64,000 bases of DNA, taken from the NCBI GenBank assembly GCA_030149365.1, contig JASBRP010000014.1, positions 62,001 through 126,000 on the forward strand, written 5' to 3'. Positions 38,035-44,751 of this stretch are shown here, piece by piece. Made by a program: the position numbers and the translations under genes. Source of the stretch: Solimonas sp. GTDB taxonomy: Bacteria > Pseudomonadota > Gammaproteobacteria > Nevskiales > Nevskiaceae. The notes beneath the pieces are model-generated. The model saw only the letters and a list, made by a program, of their open reading frames with translations. It was not told the DNA's origin and ran no database searches. Position 1 is the first letter of the stretch, and each line of letters starts with the position of its first letter.

Positions 38035-38444
38035 AGCTGCCATGCAGCCCTCCGGCGCTCGACCTGCAGCGGGCCGTAGCTCGCGGCGATCAAGATGCGC
38101 CATCCACCCACCCACCGGCGCCAGATGTCCCAGCGAAGGCGTATACCGCCTACTATCGCGCGCCAGGAGGCGGGCTGCTTCCACCAAGGCTTGTTCCAGT
38201 CAGAGGGGAGATAATGCCCCTCTTGGCTCTCCAATTTTGAGTCGTATCGGGGGCTTTTTTCATTGGACTCGCCTGCCCGGACTCTCACCAACGACCCTGC
38301 GGCCTTATTGGCGCCATGCATGACTAGACTTCATCTCCCGGTCTAGCCCCTGCCCGTGTTTGGCTTGTAGGGGCGTGACTTTAAGTCCCACTCCAGCCGG
38401 GCCAAACACTCCATGGCCGGGCGTGCATTGCGCTCGGGGCCGCC
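38035..38444. other. Gap at right edge of accessory insertion with partial tRNA-tail repeat
   Basis: 410 bp without a convincing gene. From about 38238 to 38300 it carries a partial third copy of the post-tRNA-Val terminator and spacer. The remainder shows no recognised feature. Confidence 0.6.
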
Positions 38445-39533
38445 CTAGCCGCTACCCAGCCCTGCCCCGGTCGCCGGGTTGCCTTCCACGCAAGGCAGCG
38501 AGGTGCCGGACTTGCGGTAGCGCTTGAAGAAGTCCCACACGGCTTCCGAGGCACTCATGGCCCGGGGCTCGATGAAGGCCGGCAGGTCCGGGTCGTCGGA
38601 TCCGCCAGGGTACAGGTGCTGCAGGCCCTGTATCCGGATATGGCGTACCACCAGGCATCCCTCGGGATCGCGGTAGTCGTCTACTTCGTAGGGAAAGTCC
38701 TTGCCCTGGTCGTAGGCTTTCGTTTCGCTGGGGGCCAATGGGAAGGGCCCCGACCTCGCCCCCGATGCGGCAAGGTTGTTGGTCATCAGCCACTGCTGTA
38801 CGGCATTGGCTCCGTTCACCGGATAGATCGTGGTGTCCGCGTCGCCGTGGATTTCCAGCAGCGGGACCACTCGCGCACGCGGGCCCATCGCCAGGTGGGC
38901 CAGTTGCGCCTGCAAGGCCGGATTTGCCAGGGCCGGGATCAGGGGATTGGCGGCGTCGAGGAAGGTGGAGGCATAGGGGCCGCCGGCGAGATTGGCCATG
39001 GCCGCATAAAGATCCGGATAGGCGGCTCCCAGGATGCTGGTCAGGAACGCACCCGACGATCCACCCATGACGTAGACCCGCTCCGGATCGACGGACCAGC
39101 GCTCCATCACCATGCGCGTCAACCCGACGACGCCCGCGGCATCGCCCTGACCACGGGTCCATTCGGTTGGCAGGTAGAAGCGCCAGCAGACCAACGGATG
39201 GCTGTCCTGATCGATGAAATCGGGGTAGACGACGATGAAGCCTTCGCGCTGGGCAATCTCGTCGAACTGCGTCCCGGCCTGCTGCAGCTCGGCGGTCTGG
39301 GCACAGCCGTGGATGTTGACCACCACCGGCACCGGCGTGCCCGGCTTGTAGCTCGCGGGAACATGGACCAGCGCCCGGTACTCGCTGATACCGCTGCCGT
39401 AGCGGATCTCCACGGTCTCGCCACCGGCTGACCCGGATGGACTGGTGGAGTCATGGCAGCCCGTCAGCAACGCGGCCATGCAAAGGACGGCCAATACCCA
39501 TGCCCGGCTGGCACCTTCAATCACTGCATTCAT
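38445..39533 (-). CDS. PHB-depolymerase-family esterase lipoprotein (1)
   Basis: A 362-residue LpqC/PHB-depolymerase-like (COG3509-type) alpha/beta hydrolase. The lipobox LLTGC lies near residue 25, so the mature protein is a lipoprotein. The nucleophile is in YVMGGSSGAFLTSILG (about 162), the acid in EIHGDADTTIYPVNG, and the histidine in GLQHLYPGGSDDPDLPAFIE (about 320). The ATG at 39533 has GAGGAAAAG upstream. A paralogue with the same plan and the same C-terminal TSLPCVE motif lies at 41181-42248. Such enzymes act on polyhydroxyalkanoates or acylated polysaccharides; the substrate is not fixed by sequence. Confidence 0.85.
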   Translation of the reverse strand: MNAVIEGASRAWVLAVLCMAALLTGCHDSTSPSGSAGGETVEIRYGSGISEYRALVHVPASYKPGTPVPVVVNIHGCAQTAELQQAGTQFDEIAQREGFIVVYPDFIDQDSHPLVCWRFYLPTEWTRGQGDAAGVVGLTRMVMERWSVDPERVYVMGGSSGAFLTSILGAAYPDLYAAMANLAGGPYASTFLDAANPLIPALANPALQAQLAHLAMGPRARVVPLLEIHGDADTTIYPVNGANAVQQWLMTNNLAASGARSGPFPLAPSETKAYDQGKDFPYEVDDYRDPEGCLVVRHIRIQGLQHLYPGGSDDPDLPAFIEPRAMSASEAVWDFFKRYRKSGTSLPCVEGNPATGAGLGSG

Positions 39534-39890
39534 CGGCAACTTTTCCTCGTATCGCCCCTGCCCTGCAATGCTGACCCTGCGACATGGAACATATCCGGCC
39601 ACGGCCCTTGCAAGGCTCTCCTTCAGTCATTGTCCCGGCCGTGGAATGGGCTGCAAAGATGTCCTTCCGGACGATTCATGTGATTTCCGGAAACGCTGCG
39701 CTGCGTTGCGATCCGCGTCCAGCGCATGGAAGGAGCAAAGATGACTTTCCCAAAATTTCACGCGAATATTGAGGCTTAGCTACCCATCTGCTCAGTGAAC
39801 GCGAACATGCCTCTGGATGCTGGGTGAACAAGCGTGGTTGTGATGTTCGGACACTCCAGACGCCCCTGCGACGGATCGCGGTGACAGGAC
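39534..39890. promoter_or_regulatory. Divergent region between esterase 1 and the AraC regulator
   Basis: 357 bp with no gene. It holds TTCGGACA at 39846-39853, 38 bp before the araC start. The same octamer forms one end of the element at 44585-44645. TTCCGGAC occurs near 39665. AGGA precedes the AraC start. Autoregulation is possible but unproven. Confidence 0.4.
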
Positions 39891-40895
39891 ATGCAAATTT
39901 CCCGAAGCATCTACAGTGTGGTGCAAATGGTGGACACGGCAGCCGAGTGCGGGCTGAGCACCCGTGCCTGCCTGGCCGGCTCCAACATCGAGCCCGAGCA
40001 ATTGCTGCAACTGGAATCCCAGATCTACCCGCAGCAGGAATTCGCCGTCATCGCCAACATCGTGCGCGAGCTGCCCCAGGTGCCAGCGCTGGGGTTGCGC
40101 ATGGCGGCGCGCTTCCACATGCCGGTTTATGGGGTGCTCACCTTCGCCATGTGCAGCTGCGCCACGGCGGGTGATGCCATTGACCTGGGCCTGAGTTATC
40201 ACGAACTGAGCTTCACCCTGGTGGAGAAGCACCAGCAGGTGATCGGCAACGACCTGGTCTTCACCTTCGGCGATCGCCATATCCCGCCGCCGCTGCGCCA
40301 GATCATCGTGGAGCGGGACATGTTCGCCCTGCCCCGTGTCATGGACGAGGTGTTCTCGCGCCAGATGCCCAAGCGCAAGGTGCGCTTCGCCTTCAGCGCA
40401 CCGCCGCACGCGAAACTGTACTCAGAGCTCCTGGGGCTCGAACCTGAATTCGATGCGCCCGCGCACCAGATCGTGGTGGATGCAGGTTTCCGGAAGATCC
40501 CCATGCCCCAGGCCAATGCTGCCACGCTGCGGCATTGCCAGGCGCAGTTGCAAGCCATCGTGGCAAGGCATAAGACCTGGGGCGGCACCTCGGGCCGGGT
40601 GCGCGACATGCTGTTGCGCCACCCCGCGATGGGCCCGGACATGGAAGCCGTGGCGGCAGAGCTGCGCATGACCTCGCGCAACCTGCGCCGCATGCTGGAG
40701 GCGGAGAACACATCCTTCCGCGAGATCGCCGACGAGGTGCGGCAGACGCTCGCCGAAGAGCTGCTGGGCCTGGGGAAATTCAGCGTCAAGGACGTTGCGG
40801 CCCGGCTGGGTTACAGCGAGGTGTCGAGCTTCACCAATGCCTTCAAGCGCTGGACCGGCCGCGCTCCGCGCGACTGGCGTTCAGGACAACGCTAG
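39891..40895 (+). CDS. AraC-family transcriptional regulator (OruR-like, arabinose-binding-like sensor)
   Basis: A 334-residue regulator. Residues about 20-205 form the PF12625-type ligand-binding domain seen in OruR-like regulators. The C-terminal double helix-turn-helix covers about 232-330: MEAVAAELRMTSRNLRRMLE, then VKDVAARLGYSEVSSFTNAF KRWTG. It is flanked by the two esterase units and its stop codon overlaps that of the convergent LuxR gene. It is the likely local regulator of the secreted enzymes around it; its effector is unknown. Confidence 0.9.
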   Translation: MQISRSIYSVVQMVDTAAECGLSTRACLAGSNIEPEQLLQLESQIYPQQEFAVIANIVRELPQVPALGLRMAARFHMPVYGVLTFAMCSCATAGDAIDLGLSYHELSFTLVEKHQQVIGNDLVFTFGDRHIPPPLRQIIVERDMFALPRVMDEVFSRQMPKRKVRFAFSAPPHAKLYSELLGLEPEFDAPAHQIVVDAGFRKIPMPQANAATLRHCQAQLQAIVARHKTWGGTSGRVRDMLLRHPAMGPDMEAVAAELRMTSRNLRRMLEAENTSFREIADEVRQTLAEELLGLGKFSVKDVAARLGYSEVSSFTNAFKRWTGRAPRDWRSGQR

Positions 40896-41146
40896 CTCGC
40901 GGCCGCTTCCAGTGGCACCAGGGCAGTTTCGCGCGCAATGCGCACGGCATCGCGCTTGCCCCTGGCGCCAAGCTTTCCGTAGACGTTCCGGAGGTGGCAT
41001 TTCACCGTGCTGCGGCTGATGCCGAGCTCATGGGCGATATCGTCCGTGGAGCACTCCGCCAGGAGCCGTGACAGCACCGCTTGCTCACGCGAGGTCAGCG
41101 GCTCCCTGCCGCCGGCCATCACCTGGACCCTGCGCATCCGCATCAC
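40892..41146 (-). CDS. Stand-alone LuxR-type helix-turn-helix protein
   Basis: 84 residues consisting almost entirely of a GerE/LuxR DNA-binding domain (LTSREQAVLSRLLAECSTDD, then IAHELGISRSTVKCHLRNVY GKLGA). There is no receiver or ligand-binding domain, as in GerE and other orphan HTH proteins. It follows the second esterase gene by 34 bp on the same strand and ends overlapping the AraC stop. The N-terminal Met choice is uncertain (several Mets in the first ten residues). Confidence 0.8.
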   Translation of the reverse strand: MMRMRRVQVMAGGREPLTSREQAVLSRLLAECSTDDIAHELGISRSTVKCHLRNVYGKLGARGKRDAVRIARETALVPLEAAAS

Positions 41147-41180
41147 TCCCCTTCCGCAGGCATTGCAGGAGCACGCGCGC

Positions 41181-42248
41181 TCAAGGCCGGGACTCCACGC
41201 AGGGCAGCGAGGTGTCGGACAGGCGGAAGCGCTTGAAGAAGGCCCAGGTCAGCTCCGCCCCGCTGGGAGCCTGCGGATCGGTGAAGCCGCGCAGCTTGGG
41301 GTCGTCCGATCCACCGGGCCAGTAGTGCGCCATCTCCTCGATGCGCACCTGTTCGAGGATGCGGCATCCGTCCTCGTCCTTGTAGATGTCGATGTGGTAC
41401 GGATACCCGCTCTGCGGCGTCACATCAATGGTTTCCGTTGGGGACAGCGGGAACGGAGCGTTCAGGTTCCCCGACGCCACCAGGTTGTTCGTCATCAGCC
41501 ACTGCCGGACGGCGTGCGCGCCGCTCGCGGGCGTGGCGGCGGGGTCTTTTTCGCCCTGGATGTTGATGACCGGCAGCACGCGCGTACGCGAACCCATCGC
41601 CTGGTAGGCCGCTAGCGCCAGCAGCTCGGGGCGCAGCAGCAAGGGCCCCAGGGGTTGGCCGATACCGGCCAGGCCGATCCCATAGGCGCCGGACTCCACC
41701 AATCCGATGGCGGCATACAGATCGGGATAGGTCGCGCCCATGATGCTGGTCATCCATCCGCCGGCCGACATGCCGACGATGTAGACGCGCTCCGGGTCCA
41801 CGTTCCAGGTGGCCATGGCCTGGCGCGTGAGCTCCGCGATGGCCTGCGCGTCTCCTACGTCCCGTTGCATCTCCAGCGGATTGTAGAAGTGCCAGGACTG
41901 CAGCGGATGCTGGCCCAGGGCGCTGTCGGTCTCGTGATCCGGATACATCACGATGAAGCGTTCACGCACGGCAATGGGATCGAACAGGTTCGACGCACGC
42001 TGCTGCTCGGCCGTGGTGTTGGCACCATGCAGGACCACCACCAGGGGCGCCGGATTGCCGGGCCGCACCGAACCCGGCACATAGACCAGGCTGCGGTATT
42101 GTCCGAAAGCGTTGGAGTAGTAGATCTCGGCATTCGTATCCGGCGCCTCGACCTCGTCCGACCGCCCGCTCGAACAGGCGGCCAGGCAAAGAGCCAGTAG
42201 CCCGAAAGCGATTGCCAGCCGGCCATCCTGCCTGCCGATACCCTTCAT
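41181..42248 (-). CDS. PHB-depolymerase-family esterase lipoprotein (2)
   Basis: 355 residues, paralogous to the protein at 38445-39533. The lipobox LAAC is near residue 25. The nucleophile is in YIVGMSAGGWMTSIMGATYP (about 155), and the acid is probably in INIQGEKDPAATP. The histidine is in MAHYWPGGSDDPKLRGFTDP (about 315), and the C-terminus ends in the shared SDTSLPCVE. The ATG at 42248 has GGGAGGAGAG upstream. It probably belongs to a unit with the small gene at 42401-42748 before it and the LuxR gene after it. Confidence 0.85.
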   Translation of the reverse strand: MKGIGRQDGRLAIAFGLLALCLAACSSGRSDEVEAPDTNAEIYYSNAFGQYRSLVYVPGSVRPGNPAPLVVVLHGANTTAEQQRASNLFDPIAVRERFIVMYPDHETDSALGQHPLQSWHFYNPLEMQRDVGDAQAIAELTRQAMATWNVDPERVYIVGMSAGGWMTSIMGATYPDLYAAIGLVESGAYGIGLAGIGQPLGPLLLRPELLALAAYQAMGSRTRVLPVINIQGEKDPAATPASGAHAVRQWLMTNNLVASGNLNAPFPLSPTETIDVTPQSGYPYHIDIYKDEDGCRILEQVRIEEMAHYWPGGSDDPKLRGFTDPQAPSGAELTWAFFKRFRLSDTSLPCVESRP

Positions 42249-42400
42249 GTTTCTCTCCTCCCTTTGATTTTTTATGTGCCGTCATCTGGTGCGGCGCCGA
42301 TGGAGGGCGCTGCAGCGAAGCGGCATCTGGAACTGGCCGGGCCCGGGAATGGCTCGGCGCAGGGACAAAAGTACTCAAGAAGGCCGGCAAGGCCAATGGC

Positions 42401-42748
42401 TCAGGCTGGCGCGCGAGCCGCCACTGCCGGAGGCCATCGGCGTTCCACCCTTGGCGGAACCAAGGGGCTGGCTTGCGATGCCGGCGCGTTGGGTTCGGCT
42501 TGCTCGGGGGCAGCACCCCCGGTGATCAACTGGTACACCCTCGAGGCGTCGGCAAAGGAAAAGAAGTCGCCAACGGCCATCGCCGGCCGGCCCGACGCGA
42601 GCCCGAAGAGGCGCCAGAAGGCCCTGCCCTTGCTTGAGAACGCCATCCTCAGTGCAGCGTCGCGGCTGGCACAGCGCTGGACCAGGCCGTTCTGACCGTC
42701 CTCGTAGACGGGGCAAATCTCGTATCGGGAAAATCTGTCGGTGGCCAA
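42401..42748 (-). CDS. Hypothetical protein downstream of conserved 61-bp promoter element
   Basis: About 115 residues, starting with TTG at 42748 (MATDRFSRYEICPVYEDGQN). The first 80 residues look like a compact domain (GRAFWRLFGLASGRPAMAVG, then DFFSFADASRVYQLITGG). The last 30 are Ala/Pro-rich. No family recognised. Evidence that it is real is its protein-like composition, its position about 60-75 bp downstream of an element shared with the beta-helix gene promoter, and the esterase following on the same strand. The start codon is the weak point. Confidence 0.5.
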   Translation of the reverse strand: MATDRFSRYEICPVYEDGQNGLVQRCASRDAALRMAFSSKGRAFWRLFGLASGRPAMAVGDFFSFADASRVYQLITGGAAPEQAEPNAPASQASPLVPPRVERRWPPAVAARAPA

Positions 42749-42805
42749 GGGGATTCCCGTTGGGGCGGCGCGGGCGGCACCGGTGCACCCTGAGGGCTCA
42801 GCTTA

Positions 42806-42866
42806 GGAACTCGCAGGGCCGCTTCAAATGCTCGCACCGGACGCGAGTTGTTCTTTCCGGACATTG
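42806..42866 (-). promoter_or_regulatory. 61-bp conserved promoter-proximal element, copy 1
   Basis: Aligns without gaps to 44585-44645 (about 46 of 61 identical). The core is GCTTCAAATGCTCGC, then CGGACG, AGTTG and CGGACATTG. Read on the minus strand, GTCCG half-sites occur 20 bp apart, a spacing typical of AraC-family operators. It lies directly upstream of the 42401-42748 gene. Interpretation as a shared operator is inference. Confidence 0.65.
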
Positions 42867-42869
42867 ATG

Positions 42870-42908
42870 CCCCGCCACGGATGCTGCGCCGCAACATCCG
42901 TGGCGGGG
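42870..42908 (-). terminator. Strong hairpin after the beta-helix gene
   Basis: A 14-bp perfect stem CCCCGCCACGGATG/CATCCGTGGCGGGG (42870-42883 and 42895-42908) with an 11-nt loop starts 8 bp after the stop codon of the beta-helix gene. There is no T run, so termination is likely but could be transcript stabilisation instead. Confidence 0.65.
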
Positions 42909-42915
42909 AGCCGGC

Positions 42916-44535
42916 TCAGTTCGGCTGGTGGAAGCCGCGCGTCGGCGCGACGGCTGGCGACACCGGATTGCCGAAGTAGTCGCGCGCGCCGTTGTCGGTG
43001 ATGAAGGCGCCAGCACCCACGGCCGGTGAGCTCGGCAACAGACCGTAGCCCGCCACCGCGTCGAGACCTTCCGGCGCCACGGCCAGCGGAGCGATCATCT
43101 GCGGATCCGCGGTGATCTTGTACGCGTCGGCCGGCTCTCGCGCGGTGTGGTTGCCGAAGATCAGGTTATGGCTGATCGTGGTGCCGCTGCCCTTCGGCTG
43201 CTCCCAGGCACCCGTGCCGTGGTTGACGATCACGTTGTTCTGGAAACTCCAGGTGTTGTTGTTATCCCCGTCCCAGCCGAGCTGGAAGGTGGGGCGCGAC
43301 GTCAGCCCCGGCGCGATATAGACCGTGTTGTTGTAGATCTTGGAGCCGGACAGCAGGCCGCTGGAGAGCGTGAAGACGCCATTGGTGACAAAGGCGTCGT
43401 TGACGCTGAGGTTGTAGCGCACGGTGGCGTTCGAGCCGGAGAAGTTGCCACCCATCAGCAGGATCATGCCGCCTTCGTTGTCGTGGCTGTAGTTGTACTG
43501 GACGATGGAGTTGTAGGCCATCAGGTCGACGTCGTAGGCCTGCCCGTCCACCACGTTATGGCGCACGCCGGAGACCTCGTTGAACTGCATGATGCTGTTC
43601 GTGGTCTTGGCGATGAACATGCCGACAGTACCCGGCTGCGTCGTCCCTGCCACGGTGACCAGGCCGGCCGTGTCGATGCGGTTGCGCTCGATGAGATTGT
43701 TGATCGAGCCCGACAGGATGATGCCGTCGCCCTCGATGTCCTTCAGCCGGTTTCCGGCGATCGTCACGTTCTTGCTGAGCATCGCCTGGTTGACGATGTA
43801 GAACAGGATGCCCGTCGAGTAGTCGTTGAAGGCGATGCCGGTGCGGCCGACGCGTTCGATGACGTTGTCCAGCACCTGCACGCCGTCGAAGCTGCTGCCG
43901 CCATTGGAGAGGCCGTTCATGACGTCGGCGATGACGGCGATGCCGCCGTTGGTCTGCGGGTTGGCGCCGGAGCAGACGAAGCAGCCGTTGACGTCGCGGA
44001 CGTAGTTGTCGCGGATGATGATGCCGGATCGCAGCTTGCCGCTGGCGTTGTACACCATGATGCCGCTGCGGTTGCTGCCGGGGCGCATCACGGTACCCAC
44101 GTTGTTCTTGCCCGTGTCGTTGGTGACCTCGAGCCCGCTCACCGTCCAGTAGGAAACGCTTTTGAGCAGCACCGCGGCCCCACCCGCGCCGCCGCCGGCC
44201 ACGTTACGGCCGTCGATGATCGGGCGCGGGCCTTCGCCGTAGGAGCCGATGGTGATGGGATTGCCGCTCACACCCGAACCCTTGGGGTTGAGCTGCTCCA
44301 CCCATTGCTGCCCGGCCCGCAGCAGGATCTTGTCGCCCGCCGAGAAGGTCGTGGCGTTGACCTTGGCCAGCGTCTTCCAGGGCGCCGCCTGGCTGGTGCC
44401 GGGGTTGCCGTCAGCGCCTGCCGTGGCGTCGACGTAGTACGTCGTGTTCAAGGCGAACGCCGGCGTCGCGGCAAACAGCGCCCCCATGCCCATGAGGGCG
44501 GCCAACGCCGACCCGATCCTGTGATTCCTGCCCAT
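42916..44535 (-). CDS. Secreted right-handed parallel beta-helix protein
   Basis: A 539-residue exported protein with a signal peptide (1-29, ending TPAFA). The mature start TTYYVDATAGADGNPGTSQA followed by PWKTLAKVN is the usual N-cap of pectate-lyase-like beta-helix proteins. Repeated Asn-rich coils follow (SGIIIRDNYVRDV, VQVLDNVIERVGRTGI, VTIAGNRLKDIEGDGI, NNLIERNRI, SIVQYNYSHDNEGGMILL). The C-terminal SSPAVGAGAFITDNGARDYF G matches the tail found in PL6-like and right-handed beta-helix proteins. The ATG at 44535 has AAGGAG upstream. Likely polysaccharide lyase or binding protein; active-site residues could not be assigned. Confidence 0.82.
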   Translation of the reverse strand: MGRNHRIGSALAALMGMGALFAATPAFALNTTYYVDATAGADGNPGTSQAAPWKTLAKVNATTFSAGDKILLRAGQQWVEQLNPKGSGVSGNPITIGSYGEGPRPIIDGRNVAGGGAGGAAVLLKSVSYWTVSGLEVTNDTGKNNVGTVMRPGSNRSGIMVYNASGKLRSGIIIRDNYVRDVNGCFVCSGANPQTNGGIAVIADVMNGLSNGGSSFDGVQVLDNVIERVGRTGIAFNDYSTGILFYIVNQAMLSKNVTIAGNRLKDIEGDGIILSGSINNLIERNRIDTAGLVTVAGTTQPGTVGMFIAKTTNSIMQFNEVSGVRHNVVDGQAYDVDLMAYNSIVQYNYSHDNEGGMILLMGGNFSGSNATVRYNLSVNDAFVTNGVFTLSSGLLSGSKIYNNTVYIAPGLTSRPTFQLGWDGDNNNTWSFQNNVIVNHGTGAWEQPKGSGTTISHNLIFGNHTAREPADAYKITADPQMIAPLAVAPEGLDAVAGYGLLPSSPAVGAGAFITDNGARDYFGNPVSPAVAPTRGFHQPN

Positions 44536-44584
44536 CGGAACTCCTTCCCTGGTGATGGTCCCGGATGGGACGCTGCGCACATTA

Positions 44585-44645
44585 AGAATTCATGGGGCTG
44601 CTTCAAATGCTCGCGTCGGACGACAGTTGCTTAATTCGGACATTG
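44585..44645 (-). promoter_or_regulatory. 61-bp conserved promoter-proximal element, copy 2
   Basis: Partner of the element at 42806-42866. It lies 50 bp upstream of the beta-helix start on the minus strand, and also upstream of the divergent cytochrome gene. The plus-strand end TTCGGACATTG repeats the TTCGGACA found before the AraC gene. Confidence 0.65.
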
Positions 44646-44683
44646 GCAGCGGACCTGCTCACCCCAAGCCCCCCTTTTAATAC

Positions 44684-44712
44684 TTGACTTAAGTCAAATT
44701 TAAGCATTGAAT
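44684..44712 (+). promoter_or_regulatory. Candidate promoter of cytochrome gene overlapping 14-bp palindrome
   Basis: TTGACTTAAGTCAA (44684-44697) is a perfect palindrome that also supplies a -35 TTGACT. TTGAAT 17 bp downstream (44707-44712) is a fair -10. The GTG start of the cytochrome gene is at 44752 behind GGAGGAG. Confidence 0.55.
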
Positions 44713-44751
44713 GGGCCATCAGATAACGCAGCGACACGTGGAGGAGCGACC

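Larger units (their letters stand above)
36063..38237. mobile_element. Accessory insertion (probable prophage or integrative-element remnant) at tRNA-Val-derived repeat
   Basis: This 2.2-kb segment interrupts the third tandem copy of the tRNA-Val tail/terminator/spacer unit. The left junction follows TCGAGTCCAAT at 36053-36063. On the right the repeat resumes mid-terminator at about 38238 (TATCGGGGGCTTTTTTCATT, then GGACTCTCACCAACGACCCT). The content is three small membrane-protein ORFs and a truncated phage-type ASCH gene, with patchier, lower-GC codon use than the flanks. No integrase gene is inside, so it is a decayed remnant or part of a larger element that has been deleted. Boundaries are accurate to about 10 bp. 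Confidence 0.65.

Noticed and set aside
38042..38323. 93-codon open frame at the right edge of the accessory insertion
   Set aside because: It runs into the terminator/spacer repeat and has Arg/Ser/Pro-rich shadow composition.
42264..42695. Plus-strand open frames between the esterase and beta-helix genes
   Set aside because: Low-complexity Ala/Arg/Gly translations with no ribosome site; the minus-strand gene at 42401-42748 has better composition and an upstream conserved element.
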